In this document: positions 46,601 to 56,126 of the stretch, piece after piece
How the letters are laid out: every line of letters starts with the position of its first letter
Numbering within the stretch: the first letter of the stretch is position 1
Origin: Endozoicomonas sp. Mp262
GTDB taxonomy: Bacteria; Pseudomonadota; Gammaproteobacteria; Pseudomonadales; Endozoicomonadaceae
NCBI RefSeq assembly: GCF_025643335.1
Contig: NZ_CP092489.1
Location: forward strand, 2,428,501-2,492,500
Length of the DNA: 64,000 nt
Direction: 5' to 3'
Program-made: the position numbers and the translations under genes
Notes under the pieces: model-generated
Told to the model about the DNA's origin: nothing
What the model saw: the letters and a program-made list of their open reading frames with translations, nothing else
The model's database searches: none

Positions 46601-46906
46601 AGGAACCGGTTCTACGGTTGCAGACAGCTCAAATGGTGGCAGCGTATCTGATGATGGGACTTTGGATGGTGCCACCTTTGTCGAGGGTGTTAGCGGCAGT
46701 GCCCTGTCCTTTGATGGAATAGATGACAAAGTTACCATTGTTAGTTCTGCTGATATTAATACTTATTCGGGCACCTCTGCAGAAGATAACATCGTGTCTA
46801 GTGATCTGACTGAGAGAACCATTAACCTTTCCTTTAAAATCGATCCATCCAATGACCTCAGTAGTACCCAGGTTCTCTATGAAGAGGGGGGGGCAATAAA
46901 TGGTTT
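37626..46906 (+). CDS. Adhesin fragment 4 (repeat blocks 2-4, LamG-like, discoidin-like)
   Basis: About 3,090 codons, open from the amber codon to the ISKra4 junction; the first internal ATG is 37704. In order: the end of a cadherin repeat, two 333-bp units, a cadherin-like repeat (38361-38680), a LamG-like jelly roll (about 38720-39300, FWFKADNAGGLLQIQ, DGQWHHVAHTF), ten units (39600-42929), a cadherin-like domain (42930-43259) and a discoidin/F5-8-like domain (about 43320-43750, YYEAYKAFDG, GWLQVYTGE, RYFKLDISSNNGDGYTGIDG). Then come one divergent and two regular units, duplicated module B, a region with LHLDFTVTPTSQ, and the first half of a second LamG-like domain (LMARWTFDEGTGSTVADSS). 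It is unlikely to be translated on its own. Confidence 0.85.
37695..38360 (+). repeat. Adhesin repeat block 2: two 333-bp units
   Basis: Two units start at 37695 and 38028, in the same frame and phase as the other blocks, lying just after the amber codon and before a cadherin-like repeat. Confidence 0.9.
39600..42929 (+). repeat. Adhesin repeat block 3: ten 333-bp units
   Basis: Ten uninterrupted 333-bp units start at 39600, 39933, 40266, 40599, 40932, 41265, 41598, 41931, 42264 and 42597. Several neighbours are nearly identical at DNA level over long stretches, as expected from recent unequal crossing-over. The unit at 40932 carries a distinctive variant (LNVLANDTDKDHNDSAANF, VDSDGNSVSG) that also occurs in block 1 at 35601. 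Confidence 0.93.
44052..44717 (+). repeat. Adhesin repeat block 4: two 333-bp units
   Basis: Units start at 44052 and 44385. A divergent, shorter unit precedes them (about 43752-44051; LALDVLANDIDVDIDDGPANF) and joins directly to the discoidin-like domain. Confidence 0.88.
44718..45503 (+). repeat. Duplicated adhesin module, copy B
   Basis: A 786-bp (262-residue) second copy of the module at 36600-37388, one codon shorter. As in copy A, it is bounded by NDAP linkers and ends with NEHFNGDVDLQITVTDGSL. It follows repeat block 4, while copy A follows two cadherin-like domains after block 1. Confidence 0.88.
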
Positions 46907-48512
46907 GGGTGAAAGTCTCATATTGACCACAACTAAACACTGCCACCTTTCTCTGGGAATGGTATGACATTGCTTGTAGCAGCCTTGGTGACTTTCCCGC
47001 AATAAGTTGCAGCAAATAACTTCCAGCCATTTTCAAACCAGTGGCTCTGAACTAATGACCGAAGCGTCAATACGCCCTGACCACCCGGATTTCGCCAGCG
47101 CATACCTGAGCACTTCATCCGCTGGGTAACCAAGGTTTTACAGGCTGCCTCTACCACACCAGAGCCGATCGGAAGGTTATTCGACAAGTGTTCAGCATAG
47201 CGCATACGCTGGCGATTTTTTCTGAAATACTCCAGCTCGGTCTTTAATTTTGAGCGGCGCGGATGCTTTTTATGCTGATAAGCCAGGGCTTTAATAATGC
47301 GCTCAACCCCATCGAGTTCCTCTTTTAGGACGTGTCGGTAAGTGACAAACTTTTCTTTGGACTTGATGCTGTTTTCTCCATAAGCCTGGTCAAATGCTTT
47401 CTTCAGGTGATCGGCTGCGTGGTAGTAATCAATAACCTCAACACCCGCTGGTAGTTCCTGGGAAAGGTATGACCAGTTGTCCTTGGCGCCATCAGCGACT
47501 TTGACCAGTGACAGCTGTGGCTTTTGTCGCAACGCTTCTTGCAATAGTGCTGACAAAGACTGCTTGAGTGTGAGTTTTTTAGTTTCTGGCATTCGTCCTA
47601 TGCGGACTGTTGATAAACGCTCCCCCTGTTGATCGTAAAACGACAAAGTTCCGCAACTGGCCTCCTTGCAACCTGTTGGCCCTTGAGTCCGTTTGCCTTC
47701 AGAAGCGCTCCTGGCTCGCTTTTCTACTCGTTTGCCATCTTTCATGGGCAGCATAACGCCATCCAGGGAGGCGGCTACTGTGACCGCATTGGTGGGCACG
47801 TTAAGTTTCTCAATAAGCATCTCTTCAAAAGGCTCACGGTGCTGTTCCCACTGAGTATTAAATTGCCTGGGGAAACGAGCAAGACTGCTTTCTGAGGGAG
47901 ACATACCTCCCATGAGATCAAGGAGGCTTTTTGCTTCACCGGGAGACATTTGAGCAACAACCCAGGCAGCTTGCTTTGCAGCCCGAGGCGTCCAGAAGCC
48001 TTCCACGATCCCGGCTTTCAACTCCATGGGCACGATACACGGCTCTTTGCCGTTACGGTAAAGTGTTCGCATAACCCGGACTGAACCAACCGCTGTCTGG
48101 TAGGTTTTATAACTGCGCAACACCTGCTTATAAGTGATCCCGCTGACCTCAATAGCTGGGGTATCAATATCAAGCTCAGCCAGCGCCTCTGCTAAAAAAT
48201 CTTGCTGAGCTTGATTAAAGAGAGCATTAACGGTCTGCTCAAACTCTTCAAAGTGCCTGATAGGATTGCCAGACTCTCGCAGAGCCTGCAATTGGTGGCC
48301 TAACCGTTGAATCGCATCACAAGAAATGGTGGCGGCTTCAGTCCGTAGCTGACATACTTCCATGGGGCGGCCTCTCACTGGCAAGGTGTTGTGTGCTATC
48401 AACATCATACCTGTGATTGGCTGCCTTCTGTTTAAGCATTGAAAAAATAGCTGCCTACTACTTTCCCCGGTTGGCAAGCTGAAGAAGCTCGGTCAATTTG
48501 AGACTTTCACCC
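46907..48512 (-). mobile_element. Insertion sequence, probable ISKra4 family
   Basis: A 1,606-bp element with inverted ends GGGTGAAAGTCTCA then A/T then ATTGACC (46907 onward, and the complement ending at 48512). It is flanked by an exact 8-bp duplication AATGGTTT (46899-46906 and 48513-48520). It splits a LamG-like domain of the adhesin within codon 5185; removal restores GGAINGFNVYISDG. The transposase is on the minus strand. Confidence 0.93.
46933..48363 (-). CDS. Transposase, ISKra4-like
   Basis: A 476-residue protein from ATG 48363 (GAGAGG upstream); the frame is open further to a TTG at 48477, with another ATG pair near 48408. Features resembling ISKra4-group transposases are VAASLDGVMLPMKDGKR (first Asp), CGTLSFYDQQGERLSTVRIG, VADGAKDNWSYL (second Asp), VIDYYHAADHLKKAF and LPIGSGVVEAACKTLVTQRMKCSGMRW (Glu). 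Family assignment is from motif pattern. It appears intact. Confidence 0.85.
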   Translation of the reverse strand: MEVCQLRTEAATISCDAIQRLGHQLQALRESGNPIRHFEEFEQTVNALFNQAQQDFLAEALAELDIDTPAIEVSGITYKQVLRSYKTYQTAVGSVRVMRTLYRNGKEPCIVPMELKAGIVEGFWTPRAAKQAAWVVAQMSPGEAKSLLDLMGGMSPSESSLARFPRQFNTQWEQHREPFEEMLIEKLNVPTNAVTVAASLDGVMLPMKDGKRVEKRARSASEGKRTQGPTGCKEASCGTLSFYDQQGERLSTVRIGRMPETKKLTLKQSLSALLQEALRQKPQLSLVKVADGAKDNWSYLSQELPAGVEVIDYYHAADHLKKAFDQAYGENSIKSKEKFVTYRHVLKEELDGVERIIKALAYQHKKHPRRSKLKTELEYFRKNRQRMRYAEHLSNNLPIGSGVVEAACKTLVTQRMKCSGMRWRNPGGQGVLTLRSLVQSHWFENGWKLFAATYCGKVTKAATSNVIPFPEKGGSV

Positions 48513-50258
48513 AATGGTTTTAATGTTTATATTAGTGATGGTAGCTTGTATGTGGGAGCCTGGAGTGAGGCAAATAGCTGGGATGGTACCTTCATAGAGA
48601 CAAGCCTTGATAATCTGGATGCAGGCTGGCACAGCGTCACAATGGTGTTGGATGCGTCTGGTACTACCGCCAGTGAAAGAACGGTGACAGGGTACCTGGA
48701 CGGTGTGGATTTTGGTTCACAATCCAGTGCGGTGCCGGTAAGTGCACATTCCGGTGCGATTGCTTTTGGTGGCGTCAACGGCGAGACGAAGATACATACC
48801 GGTGATTCTGTTTCAACTACCAACTATTATTTTCAGGGCGAGGTTGATGAAGCCAGCCTTTATAACCGGGCACTTTCCAATGCGGAAGTTAAGGTGCTAA
48901 GCAACTATGACAATACGCTGACCGAAATATTCAACTATACCGTTAACAATGGAATTCATGAGACCACTGCATCCCTGACCGTGGACGTAGCGTCCCCGGA
49001 TACAGTGGATACCGGTGCTGCTAACGTGTCCAGGGGCTCAGTTTGGACCGAAATCAGTGGTTCTCATCTGGGCTTTGACGGTGAGACATCGGATTGGATC
49101 AATAATAACACCCTTGAAGTTTCAAGTAGTGTGAGTACTTATGGGCTGGATGGTCTAAATAACGGTAATTTTGTTGAACTTGATGGTCCTACAGGTGGCT
49201 CTGCTGATCAGCTCAGCCTTCCTGTTGATACAAGCTCAGAACAGTCATTCATTGTTGAGTTTTCATTGGCTCAGCGAATTGGTGGGACTTCAACACCGGA
49301 AAGCAGTGCCATTGATATTATTTGGGGTGGAGAGGTCATTTCCCGCGTAACACCACAGGGAGGCGACTGGAACCGTTACCGGATTGCGTTACCAGCAAAG
49401 GACGGTGTTGTCAGCACCGATCTGATTTTACGGGAGGTCATCAATGATGGGCTAGGCTCCATGCTGGATGATATCCGGGTTTATGAAATGGATAGCGCCT
49501 TGGGTGAGCCGATTACCGTGAGCCTGGCTGCCAGTATGAACACCATGGGGGAAACGCTAACCTATGAAATAAGTGATGTACCGGTTGGAGGTTCTATCAG
49601 TGCAGCTGTCGGAGATACCGGGGCAACTGTGGTGCAGGACAGTGCTGATCCGACTATCTGGCGTATTACCAGTTCATCGGATTTATCGGGCTTTGTCTTT
49701 ACACCCGCAGGCGATGATGCAGGTATGGAGCGCTTGCGCATTGAAGCTTACTCCACAGATTCGGAAGATGGCCGTAACCAGGTGGTCAGTCAGGATGTCA
49801 GTATCATGATCAGCCCCGAGGGTACTGTGAATATCACGGATAGTGGTAGTGGCCCAACATTATTGGGGGATACAGAGGACAACCTTCTGCTGGCGACTTC
49901 AGGAAACGATATTCTTACCGGTGGCAGCGGTGCTGATATGTTCACCTGGAGAAATGATGTCAAGGGCACATCAGCCAGTGCTGGTAATGACACTATTTCA
50001 GATTTCAATATCAGCGAAGGCGATGTACTGGATATCCGCGATTTGCTGGTGGATGAAGAAAATAATGACCTGACCCAGTATCTGTCATTTGATCAAACAG
50101 ATGCGTCTAACCCGATTCTGGAAATTCGGGATACGGCAGATGGAGACATTACCCAGAAAGTGACTCTGCAAGGGGTTGATTTGTCATCACTGGGTAGCAC
50201 GGATGCGGAAATCATTAATAGCCTGCTAAATAATGGTAATTTGAATACGGACCAGTGA
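48513..50258 (+). CDS. Adhesin C-terminal fragment with type I secretion region
   Basis: The final 580 codons of the adhesin. They contain the second half of a LamG-like domain (VYISDGSLYVGAWSEANSW, GWHSVTMVLDASG, FQGEVDEASLYNRALSNAEV), a beta-rich region, and at about 49840-50240 an RTX-type C-terminus. This has GNDILTGGSGADMFTW, then a GNDTISDFNISEGDVLDIRDLL calcium-roll/secretion-signal pattern of the T1SS class. An in-frame TTG inside the IS end (48498) could start a 586-residue product that would still carry the secretion signal. No terminator was clearly seen after it. Confidence 0.88.
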   Translation, partial: NGFNVYISDGSLYVGAWSEANSWDGTFIETSLDNLDAGWHSVTMVLDASGTTASERTVTGYLDGVDFGSQSSAVPVSAHSGAIAFGGVNGETKIHTGDSVSTTNYYFQGEVDEASLYNRALSNAEVKVLSNYDNTLTEIFNYTVNNGIHETTASLTVDVASPDTVDTGAANVSRGSVWTEISGSHLGFDGETSDWINNNTLEVSSSVSTYGLDGLNNGNFVELDGPTGGSADQLSLPVDTSSEQSFIVEFSLAQRIGGTSTPESSAIDIIWGGEVISRVTPQGGDWNRYRIALPAKDGVVSTDLILREVINDGLGSMLDDIRVYEMDSALGEPITVSLAASMNTMGETLTYEISDVPVGGSISAAVGDTGATVVQDSADPTIWRITSSSDLSGFVFTPAGDDAGMERLRIEAYSTDSEDGRNQVVSQDVSIMISPEGTVNITDSGSGPTLLGDTEDNLLLATSGNDILTGGSGADMFTWRNDVKGTSASAGNDTISDFNISEGDVLDIRDLLVDEENNDLTQYLSFDQTDASNPILEIRDTADGDITQKVTLQGVDLSSLGSTDAEIINSLLNNGNLNTDQ

Positions 50259-50553
50259 TAGCACCAGTAATTCCTGCCGTTAATCATTACAGATCCGGTG
50301 TTTTTTCTTCTGACTGATCCCCGTGTCACTCAAGCATTTCAGCATTTCTTAGCTCTGTAACGCCTGTCTCCAGGGGAATGATCTTCTCTTTTTTGTGATA
50401 AGCAGATCAAGTGTATATGCGGAATCGGCACCTGTTTTTTTGATTATGATATAGTCAATAAATAAAAAAGAACTGAAAAACAGGCTCAAAAGGGTGTACG
50501 GATCGATAAGAAAAAGCATAGATTAGTAATAAAATTATTGGGAGATAACCATA

Positions 50554-51732
50554 ATGACAGTCCCATACTCCTACCTGTCACTTAACTTTCATTTAGGTGA
50601 AACCATTGACCTGCTGAGACAGCAGGTGACTCAATTTGCAGCCTCAGAAATCGCCCCGCTTGCCAAACAAACTGATCAAATCAATGAATTTCCTTCCCTG
50701 CTCTGGAAAAAACTCGGCAATATGGGATTGCTTGGTGTTACCGTTGAAGAAGACTACGGCGGTTCCGGAATGGGGTATCTGGCTCATGTGGTTGCCATGG
50801 AGGAAATCAGTCGTGCTTCTGCATCCATTGGCTTGAGCTATGGCGCACACTCGAACCTATGCGTTAACCAGATTCGTCGCAATGGCACAGAAGAGCAGAA
50901 GCGAAAATATCTTCCTGGCCTGATAAGTGGTGAAACCGTTGGCGCTTTGGCTATGAGTGAGTCCGAAGCCGGTTCTGATGTGGTTAGTATGAAGCTAAAG
51001 GCTGTCAAGAAGAGAGATCGCTATGTGCTTAATGGTAATAAGATGTGGATTACCAATGGCCCTGATGCCGGAACCTATATTATTTATGCGAAAACTGATC
51101 CGGATAAAGGGGCTCATGGTATTACCGCATTTATTGTAGAGCGCGATTTCCCAGGGTTCAGCCAGGCACAAAAACTCGACAAGCTGGGTATGCGTGGTTC
51201 CAATACCTGTGAGTTGGTATTTCAAAACTGCGAAGTGCCAGAAGAAAATATTCTGGGCCAACTAAACGATGGAGTTCGTGTATTAATGAGCGGCCTGGAC
51301 TATGAACGGGTAGTTTTGGCGGGTGGTTCCAGCGGTATTATGCAAGCGTGCCTGGATGCTGTGATTCCCTATATTCATGACCGACAACAGTTTGGCAAGA
51401 GTATTGGTGAGTTTCAGCTAATTCAGGGCAAGGTTGCTGACATGTATACCACTTTAAATGCCTGCCGCTCCTATCTCTATGCCGTGGCAGCTGCCTGTGA
51501 CCGAGGGGAAACAACACGGAAGGATGCAGCGGGCGCCATTCTTTATTGCTCGGAGCGGGCCACCCGGATGGCCCTTGATGCCATCCAGATCCTGGGTGGC
51601 AATGGCTATATCAATGAATACCCAACAGGGCGTTTACTGCGAGATGCCAAGCTCTATGAAATTGGCGCAGGCACTTCAGAAATTCGACGGATGTTAATAG
51701 GACGGGAACTTTTTCAGGAAACCAGGAGTTAA
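50554..51732 (+). CDS. liuA: Isovaleryl-CoA dehydrogenase
   Basis: An FAD flavoenzyme oxidising isovaleryl-CoA to 3-methylcrotonyl-CoA in leucine breakdown, passing electrons to ETF. The 392-residue protein carries acyl-CoA dehydrogenase signatures [18 protein letters not shown] and [18 protein letters not shown], the isovaleryl-type catalytic Glu in [13 protein letters not shown], and C-terminal [40 protein letters not shown] lies upstream of ATG 50554. It is first in the liu operon; the 295 bp before it (after the adhesin stop) are AT-rich, with no gene and no MerR-type liuR regulator seen. Confidence 0.94.
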   Translation: MTVPYSYLSLNFHLGETIDLLRQQVTQFAASEIAPLAKQTDQINEFPSLLWKKLGNMGLLGVTVEEDYGGSGMGYLAHVVAMEEISRASASIGLSYGAHSNLCVNQIRRNGTEEQKRKYLPGLISGETVGALAMSESEAGSDVVSMKLKAVKKRDRYVLNGNKMWITNGPDAGTYIIYAKTDPDKGAHGITAFIVERDFPGFSQAQKLDKLGMRGSNTCELVFQNCEVPEENILGQLNDGVRVLMSGLDYERVVLAGGSSGIMQACLDAVIPYIHDRQQFGKSIGEFQLIQGKVADMYTTLNACRSYLYAVAAACDRGETTRKDAAGAILYCSERATRMALDAIQILGGNGYINEYPTGRLLRDAKLYEIGAGTSEIRRMLIGRELFQETRS

Positions 51733-51734
51733 TT

Positions 51735-53339
51735 ATGGCTATTCTGGAGTCGCGAATAGCAATGGATAGTCCTGAATTTCAGGCTAACCGTCAGAATATG
51801 CAGCAACTGTTAGACAGTTTAGGTAGCTGTTTTGACAAATTAAAACTAGGTGGAGGTAAAAGGGCGCGGGAACGGCATATAGCTAAGGGAAAACTATTAC
51901 CCAGAGACCGTATTGCTGCATTACTGGATCCCGGCTCACCTTTTCTTGAGATAGGATGTTATGCGGCAGAGGGTGTTTATGATGAAGCTATCCCTTGTGC
52001 AGGTGTTGTGGCAGGAATTGGCAAAGTATCTGGCATAGACTGCATGATCGTGGCTAATGATGCCACGGTAAAAGGGGGAACCTATTACCCATTAACCGTT
52101 AAAAAACATCTCCGGGCTCAGGCGATTGCTGAACAGAATCATTTGCCTTGTATTTATATGGTGGATTCTGGAGGAGCCAACCTTCCAAATCAAAGTGAAG
52201 TGTTTCCCGATCGGGATCATTTTGGCCGGATCTTTTTTAATCAGGCTAACATGTCAGCTAAAGGGATTTCCCAGATTGCAGCAGTTATGGGGTCTTGCAC
52301 AGCAGGTGGTGCTTACGTGCCTGCTATGGCAGATGAAAGTATTATTGTTAAACAGAAAGGTACGATATTTTTAGCAGGGCCACCTTTAGTGAAGGCTGCT
52401 ACAGGAGAGGAAGTAACGGCAGAGGCTTTGGGTGGAGCGGATGTTCATTGCCGGGAATCCGGGGTTGCTGATCATTATGCTGAAAACGACGCACATGCCA
52501 TTGAGTTAATTCGTCAGATAGTTGCCAGACTTAATATAACTAATAAATCACCGGCAGCCAGAAAGCCTACTAACCCTCTTTATAGTCCTGAAGAACTTTA
52601 CGGAATTATCCCAGCCGATTTAAAGCAATCCTATGATGTCAGGGAGGTTATCGCCCGTATTGTGGATGGCTCAGAGTTTGATGAGTTTAAATCACTCTAT
52701 GGTGAAACCCTGGTATGTGGCTTTGCCCGGCTATTTGGCCATACGGTGGGTATTCTGGGTAATAATGGAGTGCTTTTTTCAGAGTCTGCCATTAAGGCAA
52801 CCCACTTTATTGAACTGTGTTGTCAGCGCCGTATTCCTCTGATTTTCCTGCAGAATATAACGGGCTTTATGGTAGGTTCAAAATATGAAGCGGAAGGGAT
52901 TTCCAGGCATGGTGCCAAGATGGTTCATGCAGTGGCCTGTGCCAGAGTACCGAAACTGACAGTAATCATCGGGGGGAGTTTCGGTGCGGGTAATTATGGG
53001 ATGTGTGGTCGTGCCTATGATCCCCGCTTTCTCTGGAGCTGGCCCAATAGCCGTATTTCAGTGATGGGGGCAGAGCAGGCGGCCGATGTTTTGGTTCAGG
53101 TGAAAAAAAGTGCCCTGGAGAAAAAAGGGGGGCAGATGACCGCTGATGAAGAAAGAGAATTAAAACAGCCGGTGCTGGACGCTTATACCCATCAAGGTAG
53201 TGCGCTTTATGCCAGTGCCAGGCTTTGGGATGATGGCATTATTGATCCGGCTGAAACACGGAATGTCTTAGGGTTAAGCCTTTCGGCAGCCCTGAATGCA
53301 CCTGTAGAAGAAAGCCGGTTTGGAGTTTTTAGAATGTAA
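51735..53339 (+). CDS. liuB: 3-methylcrotonyl-CoA carboxylase beta subunit
   Basis: Carboxyltransferase subunit that moves CO2 from biotin to 3-methylcrotonyl-CoA. The 534-residue protein has two crotonase-like domains with the typical [22 protein letters not shown] start, [30 protein letters not shown] and [26 protein letters not shown] precedes ATG 51735, which follows the liuA stop by 2 nt. It works with LiuD. Confidence 0.94.
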   Translation: MAILESRIAMDSPEFQANRQNMQQLLDSLGSCFDKLKLGGGKRARERHIAKGKLLPRDRIAALLDPGSPFLEIGCYAAEGVYDEAIPCAGVVAGIGKVSGIDCMIVANDATVKGGTYYPLTVKKHLRAQAIAEQNHLPCIYMVDSGGANLPNQSEVFPDRDHFGRIFFNQANMSAKGISQIAAVMGSCTAGGAYVPAMADESIIVKQKGTIFLAGPPLVKAATGEEVTAEALGGADVHCRESGVADHYAENDAHAIELIRQIVARLNITNKSPAARKPTNPLYSPEELYGIIPADLKQSYDVREVIARIVDGSEFDEFKSLYGETLVCGFARLFGHTVGILGNNGVLFSESAIKATHFIELCCQRRIPLIFLQNITGFMVGSKYEAEGISRHGAKMVHAVACARVPKLTVIIGGSFGAGNYGMCGRAYDPRFLWSWPNSRISVMGAEQAADVLVQVKKSALEKKGGQMTADEERELKQPVLDAYTHQGSALYASARLWDDGIIDPAETRNVLGLSLSAALNAPVEESRFGVFRM

Positions 53340-53352
53340 AAGGATAAAAATA

Positions 53353-54150
53353 ATGAATGATAATAATAACGATAAATTAATTGTTGAGCATGATGGAAAT
53401 GGTGTCGTTAAACTAATTTTGAACCGCCAAGAGGTTAATAATGCCCTCGACTCTGAGTTGATAAACCAATTAAATAATACATTAAAGTCATTAAAAAACG
53501 ACGATACTCGTGTTATTCAGATACGGAGTAATGGTAAGCACTTTTCTGCAGGTGCGGATTTGAATTGGATGAAGCAGGCACGTTTTCTAGGACGAAAAGA
53601 AAACTATAAAGATGCCATGAAGTTGGCAAAACTACTCAAGCGTATTGACCGTTTTCCAGCGCCGGTGATTACTGTTGTACAGGGGGCAGCCTATGGTGGA
53701 GCCCTGGGGTTGATTGCTGCCTCAGATATCACCCTTGCCTCTGACTCCAGCTGCTTTTGCTTTAGTGAGGTTCGGCTGGGTCTGATCCCTGCGGTAATTA
53801 GTCCCTATGTTCTCAATACCATGGGAGTCAGGCAGGCTAAGCGCTACTTTCTTACCGGGGAGGTGATGAGTGCTGAAAAAGCCAGGGAGTTAGGTTTTGC
53901 ACATGAGATCTATCCATTGGATCAGCTGGAAGAACGAGTGAAACAGGTCACTGAGTTTCTGCTGATGAATGGGCCAGAAGCTCAGAAGCAGGCAAAGAAG
54001 CTCATCCGTGAAATTAAAGGTAAGCCTGTGGATGATGATTTGATGGGGCTAACGGCAAAACGTATTGCTGATATTCGAGTGTCTGATGAGGCACAGGAAG
54101 GCCTTGAAGCCTTTCTTGAAAAGCGCCCACCCGGTTGGAGGGAGCTATGA
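53353..54150 (+). CDS. liuC: Methylglutaconyl-CoA hydratase
   Basis: A crotonase-family enzyme hydrating 3-methylglutaconyl-CoA to HMG-CoA. The 265-residue protein has oxyanion-hole blocks HFSAGADLNWMKQ and GAAYGGALGLIAASDITLAS, followed by FSEVRLGLIPAVISPYVL. ATG 53353 is chosen, with AAGGA upstream; the frame is open 11 codons earlier inside liuB. Its TGA stop overlaps the ATG of liuD (ATGA), so translation is coupled. Confidence 0.92.
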   Translation: MNDNNNDKLIVEHDGNGVVKLILNRQEVNNALDSELINQLNNTLKSLKNDDTRVIQIRSNGKHFSAGADLNWMKQARFLGRKENYKDAMKLAKLLKRIDRFPAPVITVVQGAAYGGALGLIAASDITLASDSSCFCFSEVRLGLIPAVISPYVLNTMGVRQAKRYFLTGEVMSAEKARELGFAHEIYPLDQLEERVKQVTEFLLMNGPEAQKQAKKLIREIKGKPVDDDLMGLTAKRIADIRVSDEAQEGLEAFLEKRPPGWREL

Positions 54151-56126
54151 GTTGGGCTAATAAAAAAACATTCAAGCGGATACTGGTGGCTAACCGGGGA
54201 GAAATTGCCTGCCGTGTAATTCGAACGGCCAGGAAAATGGGGCTTGAGACGGTAGCCGTATACTCTGATGCGGATAACAATGCCGTTCATACCCGACTTG
54301 CAGATCGATCTGTCTATATTGGGGCTGCTGCGCCACAAGAGAGTTATCTCAATATTTCCGGAATATTGTCTGCTGCGAAAGCATGCAGTGTAGACATGAT
54401 TCACCCTGGCTATGGATTTCTGTCTGAAAATAGCGAATTTGCTAAAGCCTGTGCAGATAACGGTATCCAATTTATCGGGCCACCACCCAAGGCTATTAGC
54501 GAAATGGGATCAAAAAGCCGCGCCAAACTGATTATGGCAGAGGCTGAAGTTCCCTTGGTCCCCGGATATCATGGCAACGATCAGTCAGATCCCTGCTTGA
54601 TTAAGGCAGCCGAAACCATTGGTTTTCCATTGCTAATAAAAGCAGTGAGCGGCGGTGGCGGTAAAGGTATGAGAATTGTTGATTCTGCTGATGAGCTTGA
54701 GAGTGCCATTGCCTCCGCCAGAAGAGAATCCCTGAAAGCCTTTGGTGATGACCAGTTATTGTTAGAGGCCTACTTACCAACACCCCGGCATGTGGAAGTT
54801 CAAATCTTTTTCGACCAGCAAGGGCAGGGCGTTTATCTGTTTGATCGGGACTGCTCCCTGCAACGGCGTTACCAGAAAGTGATTGAAGAAGCGCCTGCCC
54901 CCGGGTTATCTGATGAACTGCGTACGGCAATGGGTAAGGCGGCTTTGGAGGCAGGGAAAGCCATTGGTTATGAAGGTGCTGGCACCGTTGAGTTTTTACT
55001 GAATGGCGAAGACTTCTATTTTATGGAAATTAACACCCGGCTTCAGGTTGAGCACCCGGTGACGGAACGAATAACCGGTGTCGACTTGGTGGAGTGGCAG
55101 ATCAGGGTTGCAGCGGGAGAGTCTTTACCACTGAAGCAAAGCGAGCTTGGCTGTCATGGTCACGCTATGGAAGCCAGAGTTTATGCGGAAGATCCAGCCA
55201 ATAATTTTTTGCCGTCGGCAGGAAGAATTGCTTGTCTTGAATGGCCTGAACAGGATGGTTTTGTTCGTATTGATTCAGGGGTTCAGCAAGGTGACCTGGT
55301 TAGTAGCTGGTATGATCCCATGCTGGCAAAAGTGATTGTATGGGGTGAAAACCGCAGTAAGGCAATTGATACCCTGACACAGTCACTGTCTTCCAGTTAC
55401 CAGGCAGGGGTAACGGATAATCGTGATTACCTGATTTTTTTACTGAGTCTGCGGGATTTTCGCAATGGAGCGATAGATACATCCCTGGCGGAACAGAACG
55501 TGCATCAATTGACATTATTGCAAAAACGAAAACTGTTAGTCGTTGCTGCACTTTATCAATATCGAATTAAGAGTCATGAAGCCCCTACAGGAAATTTTTC
55601 AAGTTTTGTTACAGCCTCTCCTTTCTTTTTTTATCACCAGGAACAGGAACTATCTGTTTCTGTAGAAAAAAAGGACCAGTTATATTTTCTTACCTTCGCT
55701 GATGGGGCTTGTAAGGCTAAAGCTAGCTGGCAGCAAGAGCCAGTAGGGCTATCAGGCAGATTATCTATAGAAGGAGAAATAGCCCAATGTCGAGTGATCC
55801 CGATGCCGGGCCAAAAAATTAAAGTCTTCTTACCAGACTGTAGCCTAGAGTTGGGACTACCCGGTTACCAGCAGCAGGCAAATGAACGCAAAGCGGATAG
55901 TCTTTCTGCTCCGATGAACGGCACAGTGACGACGATTGCAGTGAAGCAGGGGCAGTCGGTGGTGGCAGGGGAAACCCTGTTAACCATGGAAGCCATGAAA
56001 ATGGAACATATGGTCAAAGCACCCAGAGACGGATTAATTGCTGATGTGTTCTTCAAGGCAGGAGATCAGGTGACATTAGGTACACCATTAATGGCCTATC
56101 AGGATGAAGCCCATGTCGCTACCTGA
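54147..56126 (+). CDS. liuD: 3-methylcrotonyl-CoA carboxylase alpha subunit (biotin carboxylase)
   Basis: A 659-residue biotin-carrying subunit. It has a biotin carboxylase domain (ILVANRGEIACRVIRTARKMG, ATP-grasp KAVSGGGGKGMRIV, FMEINTRLQVEHPVTE) and a C-terminal biotinyl domain with Lys618 in the EAMKMEHM site. ATG 54147 has GGAGG upstream and overlaps the liuC stop. It partners with LiuB to carboxylate 3-methylcrotonyl-CoA. Confidence 0.94.
   Translation: MSWANKKTFKRILVANRGEIACRVIRTARKMGLETVAVYSDADNNAVHTRLADRSVYIGAAAPQESYLNISGILSAAKACSVDMIHPGYGFLSENSEFAKACADNGIQFIGPPPKAISEMGSKSRAKLIMAEAEVPLVPGYHGNDQSDPCLIKAAETIGFPLLIKAVSGGGGKGMRIVDSADELESAIASARRESLKAFGDDQLLLEAYLPTPRHVEVQIFFDQQGQGVYLFDRDCSLQRRYQKVIEEAPAPGLSDELRTAMGKAALEAGKAIGYEGAGTVEFLLNGEDFYFMEINTRLQVEHPVTERITGVDLVEWQIRVAAGESLPLKQSELGCHGHAMEARVYAEDPANNFLPSAGRIACLEWPEQDGFVRIDSGVQQGDLVSSWYDPMLAKVIVWGENRSKAIDTLTQSLSSSYQAGVTDNRDYLIFLLSLRDFRNGAIDTSLAEQNVHQLTLLQKRKLLVVAALYQYRIKSHEAPTGNFSSFVTASPFFFYHQEQELSVSVEKKDQLYFLTFADGACKAKASWQQEPVGLSGRLSIEGEIAQCRVIPMPGQKIKVFLPDCSLELGLPGYQQQANERKADSLSAPMNGTVTTIAVKQGQSVVAGETLLTMEAMKMEHMVKAPRDGLIADVFFKAGDQVTLGTPLMAYQDEAHVAT

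Larger units (their letters stand above)
28414..50258 (+). pseudogene. Giant RTX/LapA-like adhesin, broken by three IS and one amber codon
   Basis: The five coding pieces are 28414-29068, 30819-31057, 32247-37625, 37626-46906 and 48521-50258, taking one copy of each target duplication. Joined, they total 17,292 nt in one frame: 5,763 residues plus stop, with a single internal TAG at codon 2091. In order: an N-terminal module resembling the LapA retention domain, an acidic linker, cadherin-like domains, four blocks of 111-residue repeats, LamG-like and discoidin-like domains, and a C-terminal type I secretion region. Proteins of this kind are exported by type I systems and held on the surface to mediate attachment. 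No ABC exporter, lapD or lapG is in the window, and no TAAG or PAAG protease site was seen in the first 298 residues. As it stands the full product cannot be made. Confidence 0.93.

Noticed and set aside
46886-46893. G8 run in the adhesin as a phase-variation switch
   Set aside because: It encodes Glu-Gly-Gly in frame within a LamG-like domain and lies far from the start, in an already broken gene; no evidence of variation.
37704-46967. Treating the 3,087-residue frame as an independent gene
   Set aside because: The frame is continuous back to the amber codon at 37623, the ATG is an internal residue of a repeat linker, and no ribosome site precedes it.
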